Shown here piece after piece: positions 17,319 to 27,423 of a DNA stretch of 64,000 nt. The position numbers and the translations under genes were made by a program. The notes beneath the pieces are model-generated. The model worked only from the letters and a program-made list of their open reading frames with translations. It made no database searches and had not been told where the DNA came from. This DNA is from Shewanella glacialipiscicola (GTDB taxonomy: Bacteria > Pseudomonadota > Gammaproteobacteria > Enterobacterales > Shewanellaceae). Each line of letters opens with the position of its first letter. Position 1 is the stretch's first letter. The stretch spans positions 186,001-250,000 of the forward strand of contig NZ_JAKILU010000004.1 of NCBI RefSeq assembly GCF_023283485.1, in the 5' to 3' direction.

Positions 17319-19130
17319 GTGCTAGAGAATTTACGTAACATCGCCATTATTGCACACGTTGACCATGGCAAAACGACCCTGGTAGACAAGTTGCTGTCAC
17401 AGTCAGGTACCCTTGAATCCCGAGGAGAAGCCACTGAGCGGGTGATGGACTCCAACGATCTTGAAAAGGAACGTGGGATCACGATTCTGGCAAAAAATAC
17501 TGCCATCAAGTGGAACGACTACCGTATCAATATCGTTGATACCCCTGGCCACGCCGATTTCGGTGGTGAGGTTGAGCGTGTTCTGTCTATGGTTGACTCA
17601 GTATTATTGATAGTTGATGCCGTTGATGGTCCAATGCCACAAACTCGCTTTGTAACAAGAAAAGCGTTTGCTCAAGGCTTAAAGCCAATCGTTGTAATCA
17701 ACAAGATTGACCGTCCAGGCGCTCGCCCTGATTGGGTTATCGACCAAGTATTCGACCTGTTCGACAACTTAGGCGCGACTGACGAGCAATTAGATTTCCC
17801 AATCGTTTATACTTCAGCGTTAAACGGTTACGCAACGTTAGATCCTGATGTCGTCAGTACTGAAATGACACCATTGTTCCAAACTATCGTTGAAAAAGTA
17901 TCTTTCCCAGATGCTGACTCGGAAGGCGCATTCCAGATGCAAATTTCGCAAATCGATTACAACTCATATGTGGGTGTTATCGGTATTGGTCGCATCAAGC
18001 GTGGTAGCGTAAAACCTAACCAACAAATCACTTTGATTGGCGCTGATGGCAAAACTCGTAACGGTAAAATTGGCCAAGTATTAGGTTACATGGGTCTAGA
18101 CCGTACCGAAATTGACATCGCTAACGCAGGTGACATTGTCGCGATTACCGGTTTAGGCGAGCTGAAAATTTCTGACACTATCTGTGCCGTTGGTACAGTA
18201 GAAGCGTTGCCACCATTGACTGTTGATGAACCGACTCTGACCATGACTTTCCAAGTCAACACTTCACCTTTCGCGGGTAAAGAAGGTAAGTATGTCACTT
18301 CACGTAATATTCTTGAGCGTCTGCAAACAGAATTAGTCCACAACGTGGCATTGCGTGTTGAAGAGACTGAAAGCCCAGATCGCTTCCGTGTTTCAGGCCG
18401 TGGTGAATTGCATTTATCAATCCTAATTGAAAACATGCGTCGCGAAGGTTTCGAGTTAGCGGTATCACGTCCAGAAGTTATTCTGAAAACCATCGACGGT
18501 GAATTGTGTGAGCCATTCGAAACGTTGACTGTTGACGTTGAAGAAGAAGATCAAGGCGGTGTGATCGAGAAGCTAGGTACGCGTAAAGCTGAAATGAAAG
18601 ACATGCAGCTTGACGGTAAAGGCCGTGTGCGTATCGATTTCGTTATCCCAAGCCGTGGTTTAATCGGTTTCCAAACTGAGTTCATGACAGCGACTTCTGG
18701 TACTGGCTTAATCTACCATTCATTTGATCATTATGGTCCGCACAAAGGTGGCGATATTGGTCAACGCGCTAACGGCGTATTGGTTTCTAACGCTACTGGC
18801 AAGGCTTTGACCTTCGCACTGTTCGGTCTACAAGACCGTGGTCGTCTCTTTATTGGCCATGCCGCTGAAGTATACGAAGGCCAAGTAGTTGGTATTCATG
18901 CTCGCTCAAACGATCTGACAGTTAACTGTCTGAAAGGCAAGCAACTGACTAACATGCGTGCATCTGGTACTGACGAAGCTCAAGTACTGACTACGCCAAT
19001 CACCATGACACTTGAGCAAGCGCTTGAGTTCATCGATGATGACGAGTTAGTTGAAGTGACGCCAAAGAATATTCGTATTCGTAAGAGACACTTGACTGAA
19101 AACGATCGTAAGCGCTTTAACCGCGGTTAA
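17319..19130 (+). CDS. typA: Ribosome-associated GTPase TypA/BipA
   Basis: A translational GTPase of the EF-G type that binds the ribosome and is needed for growth at low temperature and under stress. The 603-residue protein starts at GTG 17319 behind AAGAGG, reading [20 protein letters not shown]; in-frame codons upstream add nothing family-like. G-motifs: P-loop AHVDHGKTT, switch [18 protein letters not shown], and the SAL-type G5 region. EF-G-like domains III and V and the BipA-specific C-terminal domain follow ([22 protein letters not shown]). It is single and followed by a good terminator. Confidence 0.97.
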   Translation: MLENLRNIAIIAHVDHGKTTLVDKLLSQSGTLESRGEATERVMDSNDLEKERGITILAKNTAIKWNDYRINIVDTPGHADFGGEVERVLSMVDSVLLIVDAVDGPMPQTRFVTRKAFAQGLKPIVVINKIDRPGARPDWVIDQVFDLFDNLGATDEQLDFPIVYTSALNGYATLDPDVVSTEMTPLFQTIVEKVSFPDADSEGAFQMQISQIDYNSYVGVIGIGRIKRGSVKPNQQITLIGADGKTRNGKIGQVLGYMGLDRTEIDIANAGDIVAITGLGELKISDTICAVGTVEALPPLTVDEPTLTMTFQVNTSPFAGKEGKYVTSRNILERLQTELVHNVALRVEETESPDRFRVSGRGELHLSILIENMRREGFELAVSRPEVILKTIDGELCEPFETLTVDVEEEDQGGVIEKLGTRKAEMKDMQLDGKGRVRIDFVIPSRGLIGFQTEFMTATSGTGLIYHSFDHYGPHKGGDIGQRANGVLVSNATGKALTFALFGLQDRGRLFIGHAAEVYEGQVVGIHARSNDLTVNCLKGKQLTNMRASGTDEAQVLTTPITMTLEQALEFIDDDELVEVTPKNIRIRKRHLTENDRKRFNRG

Positions 19131-19172
19131 TGATTGCCTGACTTGCTTTAAGGTGAGTCAATCGGTTTAAAA

Positions 19173-19207
19173 GAAGCCTCGTATAGGAAACTATACGGGG
19201 CTTTTTT
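19173..19207 (+). terminator. Intrinsic terminator of typA
   Basis: AAGCCTCGTATAG and CTATACGGGGCTT form a 13-pair stem (one G-T wobble) closed by a GAAA tetraloop and followed by six Ts, about 45 bases after the stop. Confidence 0.93.
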
Positions 19208-19236
19208 GTTGGTTTAATTTAGAGATAAGTAAGGCA

Positions 19237-20259
19237 TTACCTCTCGTCCATAAAGCGTATACAGTTGCGCCCAGCCAATTTTGCGCGATAGAGGGCGGCG
19301 TCGGCTTGGCGAACTAACTCTAAAGGGTCTTGCTGGTTAGAGGGGGATAAATAGGCGACACCAACGCTAACAGTTACAATTCCAAGGTCGGTTTTCGCAT
19401 GTGGAATAGCAATTGATTGGATCAGTTGATGAATATGCTGCGCTGCGTCGAACAAAGTTTGTTTGTCGATATTGGGCAACAGAATAACAAACTCCTCACC
19501 GCCGTAGCGAGCCACGAGTTCGTCGACTCTTCGGCCCGACTGGGATAAAGTACTGGCCAGTTTTTTAAGGCAATCATCTCCCGCGAGGTGGCCATAATGA
19601 TCGTTAAATTGTTTGAAGTGATCAATATCTAACATGATGAGAGCCAGTAATGAATGGCTATGTAGTCCTCGATTCCATTCTGTTTGTAACATCAAATCAA
19701 ACTGGCGGCGATTGCCAATATTGGTTAAGCCGTCGGTATTACTGAGTATTTCGAGTTGTCTATTTGCGGCGGCTAATTCACTGGTGCGCGCTGTGATCAT
19801 CGATTCAAGCTCAGAGTTGCGCTTTTCTAAGCGCGTTATGGGGTAAATCTCCCCTTTGTGGGCTAAGCCGTAGGGGATAGATATGCCGCTATGGGCAATC
19901 ATCCAGCAGTTATTTTCTAGATGGAATATCAACACGAGTCTCGCTGTTTCGTGTGAGAGTATTGGCTTTGGGATAGGTAAATGAATATGGAAAAAGGCCG
20001 TCACAACAACAATTTGTTCGGTAAGATCTTGTAAAGAAAGGTCTAGCATTTCGATATTTATACGATCTGGTATTTGTGCAAAATCTTGCCGAGTTATCCG
20101 TATCCATTCTTCTCTGTCGGTAACAAGTACGTCACTACTGCCCGCGTAACCGCTAAAATTGTGACTAAAGCGACACGTCAACCTATCATCACGGGATGAA
20201 TACATTTCAATATATTCATCAAATAATGTACGGATCAGTTGCTGTCGCTCGGGCCGCAT
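19237..20259 (-). CDS. Diguanylate cyclase with N-terminal SnoaL/NTF2-like domain
   Basis: Predicted soluble diguanylate cyclase making c-di-GMP (340 residues, no membrane helix). Residues 1-138 resemble a SnoaL/NTF2-like cone fold, for example a run ending CWMIAHSGISIPYG. Residues 141-172 form a coiled coil (LEKRNSELESMITARTSELA). The GGDEF domain covers about 173-338, with NTDGLTNIGNRRQFD, DIDHFKQFND and the active site GGEEF at 253-257. The usual inhibitory I-site position reads RVDE (244-247), not RxxD, so product inhibition may be weak. The cytoplasmic sensor half suggests small-ligand control; the ligand is unknown. Confidence 0.9.
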   Translation of the reverse strand: MRPERQQLIRTLFDEYIEMYSSRDDRLTCRFSHNFSGYAGSSDVLVTDREEWIRITRQDFAQIPDRINIEMLDLSLQDLTEQIVVVTAFFHIHLPIPKPILSHETARLVLIFHLENNCWMIAHSGISIPYGLAHKGEIYPITRLEKRNSELESMITARTSELAAANRQLEILSNTDGLTNIGNRRQFDLMLQTEWNRGLHSHSLLALIMLDIDHFKQFNDHYGHLAGDDCLKKLASTLSQSGRRVDELVARYGGEEFVILLPNIDKQTLFDAAQHIHQLIQSIAIPHAKTDLGIVTVSVGVAYLSPSNQQDPLELVRQADAALYRAKLAGRNCIRFMDER

Positions 20260-20374
20260 AGGCTAGCTCCATTGTGGAACATAAAACCACTTATCTGGTA
20301 TTCACATAGGAATAGTATCAGCGATAAAATCGAGTGGTTGCCTGATTGTAATCAATGTTATGACTTATATATTT

Positions 20375-20417
20375 AAAATACTGCAGATAGTAGATAAGTC
20401 ATTATCTGCAGTATTTT
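20375..20417. terminator. Perfect 15-base hairpin, probable bidirectional terminator
   Basis: AAAATACTGCAGATA (20375-20389) and TATCTGCAGTATTTT (20403-20417) are perfect complements around a 13-base loop. It lies 12 bases after the NapH-like gene (minus strand) and before the start region of the cyclase gene. The T-run is short (4-5), but position and stem favour termination. Confidence 0.7.
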
Positions 20418-20429
20418 TAGTGCAACTTG

Positions 20430-21644
20430 CTAATGTCCAACCCTATCGATCACTTGAATAAGCTCCATGCGGGTGTTATCTGGAGTTTGGCTATGCCAGA
20501 ACCCTGATAAATAAGCGCCCAGAGGCAGAATAAATAGCGTGATTAGCACCAATGCGAGTAATCCTTTGTGGCCTAGTCTGTGACCCGATTTAAGCCCAAA
20601 TCCGAGTGCAGCTGATTTAGGACAAGCCGCGACGCAGCGCATGCAGGCTTGGCACTCGTCACTTCGCACTGTGGTTTTAGTGTGCACTATGATGTTTGCT
20701 GGGCAAGCTCGGGTGCACTTGTCACATTTCATTCCTTTCGTTTCGATAAGACAGTGCTTGGTATCGCGGCGGATTTTTAATGGGCTGGCAAAACTTAAGA
20801 TCCCCAGCATGGCACCATAGGGACATAAATAGCGGCAGAATCCCTGACGACGCCATGCCGCTAACACGAGGATCAATGCAAATACTAACAAGGTAATTAG
20901 GCTCGGTGTCAGGAAGAACAGTGCCATTTTCAAATCGGCAATCTTATGGTAATTACCGTCGAGGTAATTAGGAATCGACTGCGCTGGCATGCCAATCACT
21001 ATGTAGCACAGTGCTAATAGCAATAGATACTTAAGCATTCGCAGTGGCCAGTCTAGCCAAGCTGGTGGTGTTAGCTCAGCTTTTATAAAACGTTTTCTAA
21101 AGGCATATAGATATTCCCCAGCTAAACCTAAGGGGCAGGCCCAACCGCAAAATGCCCGCTTGCAAAGTAGTCCTGTGATTAATACCGCTGCCAGCATTAC
21201 GGCTGCCGCTGGATGTGTTTGATCCCATAAATTGAGGCTGATAATCGCTTTAAGCTCAATCCCGCCCGCTATTGGTAAAAAAGCATCAACCACATCAGGG
21301 CGCATGAGCCAAGGCGTAATCCCTTGCTTAAGTAGCACGGTATTGATGGTGTATTGCACGGCAACCAGTAACAGCGATAACGCCAACACATGTTGAGTCC
21401 CTTCACGCAGGGTATTGATTTTAATCTCTCCCTTGAACTCGTCAGGTGCAAATCTATGGGCGAGTAATGCCAATGGCAGTGCAATAATGAGTCCTAGCGC
21501 TAACGGCCAGTAAAGGCTAATAGCAACCGCGCCGACACTCAGCAATAAAGTCACAACAGCGCCCCATTTTTTGCCGCTCCAATAACTAAGAGAGGCGAGA
21601 TACATGAGTGCCAACATTAAGGTAAGTGATTCGATAAAAGTCAT
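20430..21644 (-). CDS. NapH/CcoG-like polyferredoxin membrane protein
   Basis: A 404-residue integral membrane electron-transfer protein. About six helices surround two cysteine motifs of the NapH/NosR/CcoG type (CKRAFCGWACPLG and CRYLCPYG). Then come two classical [4Fe-4S] motifs, CDKCTRACPANI and CQACMRCVAACPKSA, before a last helix near the C-terminus. Such proteins pass electrons from the quinol or cytoplasmic side to a periplasmic reductase or a metal-centre maturation step. No reductase, copper or nap gene is adjacent, so it is an orphan whose partner cannot be named. Confidence 0.85.
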   Translation of the reverse strand: MTFIESLTLMLALMYLASLSYWSGKKWGAVVTLLLSVGAVAISLYWPLALGLIIALPLALLAHRFAPDEFKGEIKINTLREGTQHVLALSLLLVAVQYTINTVLLKQGITPWLMRPDVVDAFLPIAGGIELKAIISLNLWDQTHPAAAVMLAAVLITGLLCKRAFCGWACPLGLAGEYLYAFRKRFIKAELTPPAWLDWPLRMLKYLLLLALCYIVIGMPAQSIPNYLDGNYHKIADLKMALFFLTPSLITLLVFALILVLAAWRRQGFCRYLCPYGAMLGILSFASPLKIRRDTKHCLIETKGMKCDKCTRACPANIIVHTKTTVRSDECQACMRCVAACPKSAALGFGLKSGHRLGHKGLLALVLITLFILPLGAYLSGFWHSQTPDNTRMELIQVIDRVGH

Positions 21645-21849
21645 AATGGTGAGTACAACGTATGATCAATAAGTGCTAAGTCAGAGTGATGAAATTAAGA
21701 TAAGTTTTTGAGTGTTAAGTGAAATTGTGCTGCAGATCTAACATTTTTAGTATCTATCAGTTAAAGCGCGGGATAGCTCACAAAGCCAAATATTTGGGGC
21801 TTGCACAAAAAGAACATAGGTCGCAGGAGCAGATTAATATTATGGGCAG

Positions 21850-21881
21850 AAAAAAGCCCTAGCAATGGGTATGGCTAGGGC
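21850..21881 (-). terminator. Intrinsic terminator of the DUF2959 gene
   Basis: On the minus strand GCCCTAGC pairs with GCTAGGGC around a 10-base loop, followed by a run of Ts, about 23 bases after the stop. Confidence 0.9.
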
Positions 21882-21903
21882 CGACATGAGTTAGGCGTTT
21901 TGT

Positions 21904-22557
21904 TCAGCTCTTTGATTTTTCCAGAGACTCAATAAATTTATTGGACTCATCAATCGATATGTTCATCTCTTTAATCAGATCTGAAATATCACTTTGTAGG
22001 CTGGCAAACTCACCTTTAATTGCACCAATCGCTTGGGCGTTCAAGTTATGTTTGAGATACAGCATGTTGTCTTTCAAGGCGGTGAGAATGGGTGACATTT
22101 TTGATTCAGCACGACGCATCGTTTTTACCAATTGTTGATAAGAACGGCGGGTTTCCTTTAGTTTAGTTTCGCTATCTCGACGCAAATTAGTTTTGCTGAT
22201 TTCACTAATTTCATTTTGCCATTCTTCAAATAAGGCATCGGCTACGCCTTCGACTTTATTGATGCGATTGCTGACGTTATCGGCTGCACTTTGGGCTGAT
22301 TCATACTCATCTTTAGCCTTGTTATAGGCTTTCTCTAGGTTGCCGCCGTCGTGACTGAGTAAGGCTTGCATCTCCTTGAGGGCGTCGCCAAATTCTTCTT
22401 GGGCGTCCTCTTGGGATTCTTTGGCCGCTTTAACTCTGTCGACCATAATATCGCGTTTATGGTAACCGACTTTTTCCATCGCGCCGTAGTAGGCACTTTG
22501 ACAGCCACCGAGTAAGAGGCTAGCGGCAATCAAGCTTAAAGTGATCCGTTTTTTCAT
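21904..22557 (-). CDS. DUF2959 coiled-coil lipoprotein
   Basis: A 217-residue lipoprotein with signal peptide and lipobox LLLGGC (Cys19). The rest is almost entirely helical and charged, with long heptad-like stretches (residues about 35-215) such as AKESQEDAQEEFGDALKEM. This matches DUF2959, a family of unknown function. The start is the ATG at 22557; an ATG ten codons earlier would spoil the signal peptide. It follows a small membrane protein gene by 29 bases and probably shares its transcript. A structural or membrane-bridging role is likely from composition only. Confidence 0.82.
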   Translation of the reverse strand: MKKRITLSLIAASLLLGGCQSAYYGAMEKVGYHKRDIMVDRVKAAKESQEDAQEEFGDALKEMQALLSHDGGNLEKAYNKAKDEYESAQSAADNVSNRINKVEGVADALFEEWQNEISEISKTNLRRDSETKLKETRRSYQQLVKTMRRAESKMSPILTALKDNMLYLKHNLNAQAIGAIKGEFASLQSDISDLIKEMNISIDESNKFIESLEKSKS

Positions 22558-22586
22558 TTGAGTTTCCGTTGCTGGGTGAAATAGCA

Positions 22587-22808
22587 TTAATCGGCCTTAA
22601 ATCGTGCTGCATCAATAATGCTCCACAGATGAAAGATAGCACCGATGACAGCAGGTACAATTAACCACCAGAGGGCATAACCCACCACAGTGATAACAAA
22701 AAACAGCAGCGCAGCCATAATTCTACCTTGCAGCAGTTGGCCTAACCCAGGGAAAAATAAGCTCGCAATCGCCGAAATAACGTTACCTGCAGATCCTTGT
22801 TGCGACAT
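22587..22808 (-). CDS. Small membrane protein, unknown function
   Basis: A 73-residue protein with two hydrophobic helices (about residues 12-22 plus 29-47 and 50-66). The first carries a FFPGLGQLLQGR motif, as in TM2-like and related small membrane proteins. A GGAG site lies before the ATG. It is the first gene of a two-gene unit with the DUF2959 lipoprotein, so the two may act together at the envelope. I cannot assign a function. Confidence 0.75.
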   Translation of the reverse strand: MSQQGSAGNVISAIASLFFPGLGQLLQGRIMAALLFFVITVVGYALWWLIVPAVIGAIFHLWSIIDAARFKAD

Positions 22809-22889
22809 CTATTCACTCCTTAGACTTGTAAATTAAGTGTTTATTGTACGAAGATAACGAGTCTATACCAACAGAAGCAAGAGAAACCC

Positions 22890-23876
22890 GTGACTAAAAA
22901 GATAGAACTGGCTCAAATTCGCGTTTTATTCCTCGGGGTCTGGCACTTTCTGCTGCATTTAAGACAGCGTCTGGTGGAAGATCAAATCAATATCCGTGCG
23001 GGGCATTTAGCCTATGTCACCTTGCTGTCGCTGGTGCCTCTAGTGGCTGTGACTATGTCGATGCTGTCAGCTTTTCCGGTATTTAAGGGCATACGAGGGC
23101 AGATTGAAGGCTTTGTTTATCAGAACTTTTTACCCGCGGCTGGCGATACTGTACAAACGTATATTAATGAATTTGTGGGAAATGCCTCTAAAGGCACCGC
23201 CGTTGGGATCGCCGCGTTAGTCGTGGTCGCCATTATGCTGATTTCTGCCATTGATAAAGCTCTCAATAATATTTGGCGTACTAAAGAAAAGCGCTCTATT
23301 GTAGTGGCTTTTTCTATGTATTGGATGGTGCTTACCCTAGGCCCTGTACTCGTAGGTGCCAGTTTAGTTGCCACTTCTTACGTCGTGTCATTGAAGGTTT
23401 TTAATGGTCAGTTGTCGGGCGTTATGCCACTGTTTATTGAACGCTTACCTATGTTATTTTCGGTGGCGGCATTTTTACTGCTCTACATAGTCGTACCTAA
23501 TAAAAAGGTGAAGTTTTTACATGCTTTATTAGGCGCGATTGTCGCCGCACTGTTGTTCGAGTTGGGTAAAAAAGCCTTTGCCTTGTATGTGACTCAATTT
23601 CCGAGTTACGAGGCTATTTATGGCGCTTTGGCGGTGATCCCCATTATATTCGTCTGGGTGTATTTATCGTGGATGATAGTGTTACTCGGCGCTGAAATCA
23701 CCGCTGCGATGCCAGAGTATTTGGATTATGAGTCGAGCTTTGATGATGAAACGGATCTTGAAGGCCAGCCGCTAGATCATTCAGCCCCCGTTGAGCCGTC
23801 AGCAATATTAACGCCAGCAGAGATGACGGCCTTAAATGCTGTGGTTAAGTCAGATCAAAATGACGCGGCTAAATAG
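22890..23876 (+). CDS. yihY: YihY/UPF0761 family inner membrane protein
   Basis: A 328-residue inner membrane protein with about six helices. Members were once called ribonuclease BN, but that assignment was withdrawn; the function remains unclear. Seen motifs: [19 protein letters not shown] near residues 36-54, [18 protein letters not shown] near residues 118-135 and the C-terminal [19 protein letters not shown]. The start is GTG at 22890. It leads a plus-strand run through the hydrolase, lipoprotein, dtd and the thioesterase. Confidence 0.9.
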   Translation: MTKKIELAQIRVLFLGVWHFLLHLRQRLVEDQINIRAGHLAYVTLLSLVPLVAVTMSMLSAFPVFKGIRGQIEGFVYQNFLPAAGDTVQTYINEFVGNASKGTAVGIAALVVVAIMLISAIDKALNNIWRTKEKRSIVVAFSMYWMVLTLGPVLVGASLVATSYVVSLKVFNGQLSGVMPLFIERLPMLFSVAAFLLLYIVVPNKKVKFLHALLGAIVAALLFELGKKAFALYVTQFPSYEAIYGALAVIPIIFVWVYLSWMIVLLGAEITAAMPEYLDYESSFDDETDLEGQPLDHSAPVEPSAILTPAEMTALNAVVKSDQNDAAK

Positions 23877-23899
23877 TCAGAGCGTGGCGATAACATCAA

Positions 23900-24865
23900 A
23901 TGATTGATTCAGGGCCTCAATCCTGCCCACCTTTTATCCGCCGAGATTGGTTTAGTGTTGGTAATGGCCAAAAATTACATCTAGCGCAATACGGTAATCC
24001 GCAGGGGATCCCCTTATTGTATTTACACGGCGGGCCGGGAGCGGGTTGTGATATCAGTGAGTTAGCCATATTTAATGCTGAGCAATATTGGATTTTACTG
24101 TTAGATCAGCGCGGTGCAGGGCAGTCTTTACCTTTAGGCGATTTAACTCATAACCATTTAAATGGTTTGATCTGCGATATTGAAGCCATTCGTTTAAATT
24201 TAGGTATTGAACGCTGGTGCTTAGTCGGTGGCTCTTTTGGCGCAACATTAGGCTTAATTTACAGCGGATTATTTCCTGAAAGGGTGATAGCGCAAGTATT
24301 GTGGGCATTATTTATTCCCTCTAAAGCGGGTATCGATTGGCTTTATGGTTATGACGGTGCAGCAAGGTTACAACCTGCGGCTTATCGTCTCTTTAGTGGC
24401 AACTCATCGATGCCTGTGCCATTGACGGAACTGCTGGATGATTATCAGCAGGGGTTGTCATCGGTAGATACTGTCCAGCGACATTATTATGCTCGGAGCT
24501 GGATCCAGTGGGAATTAAAGCTTGCTGGCGCTAGATTAGTATTGCCAAGGCAGTTACCCGAAACCGTATTGGCATTAGCCGATATTGAACTGCACTTTGC
24601 TAGGCATAATTACTTCAATGCTATGAGTGTATTACAGCGCGTGACCCCAAGGGTGAAGGCGCGTAGTGTGTTATTGCAAGGCATGCAGGATGCGATTTGC
24701 CCTGCAGCACTCTTACAGCATTTTTTGGCTGAACAAGAGCATGCTATAACGCTGATCACTGTTAACGATGGCGCACATATGCTCAATAGTGAGAGTTTGT
24801 TTTTAGCGGTAACAGCAGAAATCCACGCGATGTGGATATGGATACATCAAAGGGAAATACCATGA
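23900..24865 (+). CDS. Alpha/beta hydrolase, prolyl aminopeptidase-like
   Basis: A 321-residue cytoplasmic serine hydrolase of the peptidase S33 family. The oxyanion motif HGGPGAGCD is near residues 44-52, a DQRGAGQS loop near residues 73-80 and the nucleophile elbow GGSFGATLG near residues 113-121 (prolyl aminopeptidases have GGSWG). The acid and histidine are likely in GMQDAICP and DGAHML. Its cap region is divergent, so the substrate may not be N-terminal proline. Its stop overlaps the next gene's start as ATGA. Confidence 0.85.
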   Translation: MIDSGPQSCPPFIRRDWFSVGNGQKLHLAQYGNPQGIPLLYLHGGPGAGCDISELAIFNAEQYWILLLDQRGAGQSLPLGDLTHNHLNGLICDIEAIRLNLGIERWCLVGGSFGATLGLIYSGLFPERVIAQVLWALFIPSKAGIDWLYGYDGAARLQPAAYRLFSGNSSMPVPLTELLDDYQQGLSSVDTVQRHYYARSWIQWELKLAGARLVLPRQLPETVLALADIELHFARHNYFNAMSVLQRVTPRVKARSVLLQGMQDAICPAALLQHFLAEQEHAITLITVNDGAHMLNSESLFLAVTAEIHAMWIWIHQREIP

Positions 24866-25446
24866 AAACGATACTGTTTAGTGCTGGCTTACTCGGGCTT
24901 ATCGCTTGTGCAACCACGGTACCATCTCAAACTACCGCTATTAATCCTGCATCCGCCCAGGAGGCCGTGAGTGCGCCTGTAGCGCCTAAAGTCGTCGAGT
25001 TAGGTGGCATGACTAACGAAGCCGCAGCACAGCGCTTATATCAAGCATTGCTTAATGCAAATTATCTGGCCACCTTAGTCTCGCCAACTAAGGTGGCGGT
25101 ACAGTTTGGCAATAATCAATTTTTGCTTGAGCCGAGTATTAATTCCGCTGGCATTGACCGCATCTTAATGAATCGTTTTTATGCTGTACATCCACAATTG
25201 CAAGCCAGCCCAGAATTACTGGTGGTGATTGGCACCTTAAACCAAAATTTGAACTTTGCTAAGTTTGTCTTGCGAGATCAAGGTGCTGTGATTCAAGTAC
25301 AAGGTGTTGTGACCTTTGCCGAACGGGTTGAAATAGAAGAATTACGCCGCTTTATGTTGTGGACTAATAACGGTTTGGCCCAAGTTGCACAGTCATTACC
25401 TGAGGGTGTCGATCAACTTATTCGTCCTATTCCACTAATACCGTAA
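24862..25446 (+). CDS. Predicted lipoprotein, unknown function
   Basis: The start ATG at 24862 overlaps the hydrolase stop (ATGA). The 194-residue product starts [16 protein letters not shown], with a lipobox GLIAC (Cys16), then a Pro/Ala-rich linker and a compact C-terminal domain (about residues 55-190, [15 protein letters not shown] onward). I do not recognise a named family. Translational coupling to the hydrolase suggests a shared process. Confidence 0.75.
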   Translation: MKTILFSAGLLGLIACATTVPSQTTAINPASAQEAVSAPVAPKVVELGGMTNEAAAQRLYQALLNANYLATLVSPTKVAVQFGNNQFLLEPSINSAGIDRILMNRFYAVHPQLQASPELLVVIGTLNQNLNFAKFVLRDQGAVIQVQGVVTFAERVEIEELRRFMLWTNNGLAQVAQSLPEGVDQLIRPIPLIP

Positions 25447-25489
25447 ATGGTTCCCGTTAAGCCTAAATCGAAAACTAAAAGGAAAAGTT

Positions 25490-25927
25490 GTGATTGCCTT
25501 AATTCAAAGAGTAAGTGGTGCCAGTGTGGTTGTCGATCATCAAACCATAGGTGCAATCGACAAAGGATTGTTGGTTCTCTTGGGTGTTGAGCGGGAAGAT
25601 ACTCGAGATAAAATGGAGAAGCTGGCAACTAAAGTGATGAGTTACCGTGTATTTTCTGATGACAATGGCAAGATGAATCTCAACTTAGCACAAGTCGGTG
25701 GCTCCTTATTAGTGGTATCGCAATTTACTTTAGCCGCAGATACCGACCGTGGCCTGAGGCCGAGTTTTTCGGGTGGGGGTACGCCTGATCAGGCGTTGAT
25801 CCTATATGAAGAGTTTGTGGCCTTTTGCCGCGCTAAGGGCGTAAATACACAAACCGGACAATTTGGTGCCGATATGCAAGTGTCATTAGTCAATGATGGC
25901 CCTGTGACGTTTAATCTGCAGGTGTAG
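25490..25927 (+). CDS. dtd: D-aminoacyl-tRNA deacylase
   Basis: Removes D-amino acids (and glycine from tRNA-Ala) mischarged on tRNA. It has 145 residues with a GTG start at 25490 behind AAAGGAAA. Motifs: [16 protein letters not shown] at the N-terminus, [17 protein letters not shown] with the substrate-pocket SQ, and the C-terminal [11 protein letters not shown], corresponding to the family NGPVT loop. Length and motif spacing are normal. Confidence 0.96.
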   Translation: MIALIQRVSGASVVVDHQTIGAIDKGLLVLLGVEREDTRDKMEKLATKVMSYRVFSDDNGKMNLNLAQVGGSLLVVSQFTLAADTDRGLRPSFSGGGTPDQALILYEEFVAFCRAKGVNTQTGQFGADMQVSLVNDGPVTFNLQV

Positions 25928-26007
25928 TCTTTCGCGCAGGGTTTTATATTGGCAGTTAAATATTGGACCTCTTCAATATTGCAGTGCTAAAAGGCGGTAG
26001 TAAGCTA

Positions 26008-26505
26008 ATGGAACGAGATCAATTATTTACTCAATCAATGACACAACTCCTCACTCAATTAGGCCAAACATGGCATAACACTATTCCCGCGAGCGCCTTT
26101 ATGCAGATCACTCCGCTCAGTTATTGCGAGGGTGAGTTTCAAGCTACAGCGCCAATTGAGCCCAATATTAATCTGCACCAAACTATGTTTGCCGGCAGTA
26201 TTTATACTTTGATGACCTTAACCGGTTGGGGCGCTATATGGCTGAACCAGCAGTTAGCTGGCGTTGCGGGCGATATTGTGCTCGCAGATGCTCATATTCG
26301 CTATCTTGCTCCAGTGACCTGTAACCCTGTAGCTAAAGTGCAATGGCCAAGAGTAGATCTGTGTCCATTACAAAGGGGGCGCAGAGTTAAGGTAAAGCTT
26401 GAAGTGCAGTTGCATTGCGATAATACACTGTGTGTGGTTTTTGAAGGCTTATATGTGAGTGCGCCTAAAGTGGTCTTGGCTGTAAACACGATTAAAGTGA
26501 GTTAG
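26008..26505 (+). CDS. YiiD C-terminal-type thioesterase (hotdog)
   Basis: A predicted cytoplasmic thioesterase of the YiiD_C hotdog family, about 165 residues. The region FMQITPLSYCEGEFQATAPI and then NINLHQTMFAGSIYTLMTLT carry the usual hotdog helix and Asn/His positions. The start is uncertain: ATG 26008 fits the family N-terminus (MERDQLFTQSM), while an in-frame TTG at 25963 would add 15 residues. It lacks the N-terminal acetyltransferase domain of full YiiD. The acyl substrate is unknown. It lies 80 bases after dtd. Confidence 0.82.
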   Translation: MERDQLFTQSMTQLLTQLGQTWHNTIPASAFMQITPLSYCEGEFQATAPIEPNINLHQTMFAGSIYTLMTLTGWGAIWLNQQLAGVAGDIVLADAHIRYLAPVTCNPVAKVQWPRVDLCPLQRGRRVKVKLEVQLHCDNTLCVVFEGLYVSAPKVVLAVNTIKVS

Positions 26506-26639
26506 TACCTTTCTAAAAAATCGAAATGAATCGCAAATTTTATCCGCTTTATTTCTTCTTTATGGGCTAATACACTAGCGTTATAGAGTTGAGATATTTC
26601 ATCTGACTCTGAGTTATTTCCCTATTTTTGGAGCAGATT

Positions 26640-27236
26640 ATGTCTAAAGTCTTAATTTTAAAATCAAGTATTCTTGGCGGTTATTCACAATCTGCCGTAT
26701 TAATTGATCACTTAGCTAGCCATTGGGAAAACCAAGGCGCTGCTATCACAGTACGCGATTTAGGCGGTAAAGACGTATTACCTATGGTAGATGGTGAAAT
26801 CGCTTCTGGTTTACGTGGTGGAGCAGAATTATCAGCTCGTCAGCAAGAAATGCTCGCCTTATCAGATACGTTAGTTGCTGAATTAAAAGCCAACGACACT
26901 CTCGTTATTGCCGCGCCAATGTATAACTTTACGATTCCGACCCAACTTAAAAATTGGATCGATTTTATTGCCCGCGTAGGTGTGACGTTTACTTACACTG
27001 AAACGGGTCCAAAAGGATTAGTAGAAGGCAAACGCGCTGTATTAGTGACTACTCGTGGCGGCGCTCACAAAGATGGTCCTACTGATCATGTGGTGCCTTA
27101 CTTGAAAACGGTTTTAGCTTTTATTGGTATCACTAATGTTGAAGTGGTTTACGCAGAGGCGCTAAACATGGGCCCAGAAGCACATGACAAAGGTATGAGC
27201 GAAGCAAAACACAGCATCGATCAGCTGAAAGCATAA
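26640..27236 (+). CDS. azoR: FMN-dependent NADH-azoreductase AzoR
   Basis: A 198-residue flavodoxin-fold quinone/azo reductase that uses NADH and FMN. The start is ATG 26640 with GGAGCA upstream. The FMN-phosphate-binding N-terminus is [14 protein letters not shown], the conserved [16 protein letters not shown] near residues 95-110 and [10 protein letters not shown] near residues 140-149. Such enzymes detoxify quinones. It is single, with a strong terminator after it. Confidence 0.95.
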   Translation: MSKVLILKSSILGGYSQSAVLIDHLASHWENQGAAITVRDLGGKDVLPMVDGEIASGLRGGAELSARQQEMLALSDTLVAELKANDTLVIAAPMYNFTIPTQLKNWIDFIARVGVTFTYTETGPKGLVEGKRAVLVTTRGGAHKDGPTDHVVPYLKTVLAFIGITNVEVVYAEALNMGPEAHDKGMSEAKHSIDQLKA

Positions 27237-27262
27237 TCGCTTTATCGATCTGATTTAGCATA

Positions 27263-27298
27263 AAAAAATGCCAGCCTTAAATGGGTTGGCATTTTTTA
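27263..27298. terminator. Intrinsic terminator of azoR
   Basis: AATGCCAGCC pairs with GGTTGGCATT (one wobble) around a 7-base loop, flanked by A-run and T-run, so it can act in both directions. It is 27 bases after the azoR stop. Confidence 0.93.
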
Positions 27299-27423
27299 TG
27301 TCAATTTCACTACCGCTTGGCAGGCTGTAAACTCAATCGTTGAGCGAACCGTCATTAATCAGGCATTCACACTAAAGCACGCCAAATGAAATCATTAGCG
27401 TGTTTGGGTTATGTATTTCAATA

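Noticed and set aside
18086..18493. 135-codon minus-strand frame inside typA
   Set aside because: Shadow of the conserved GTPase gene.
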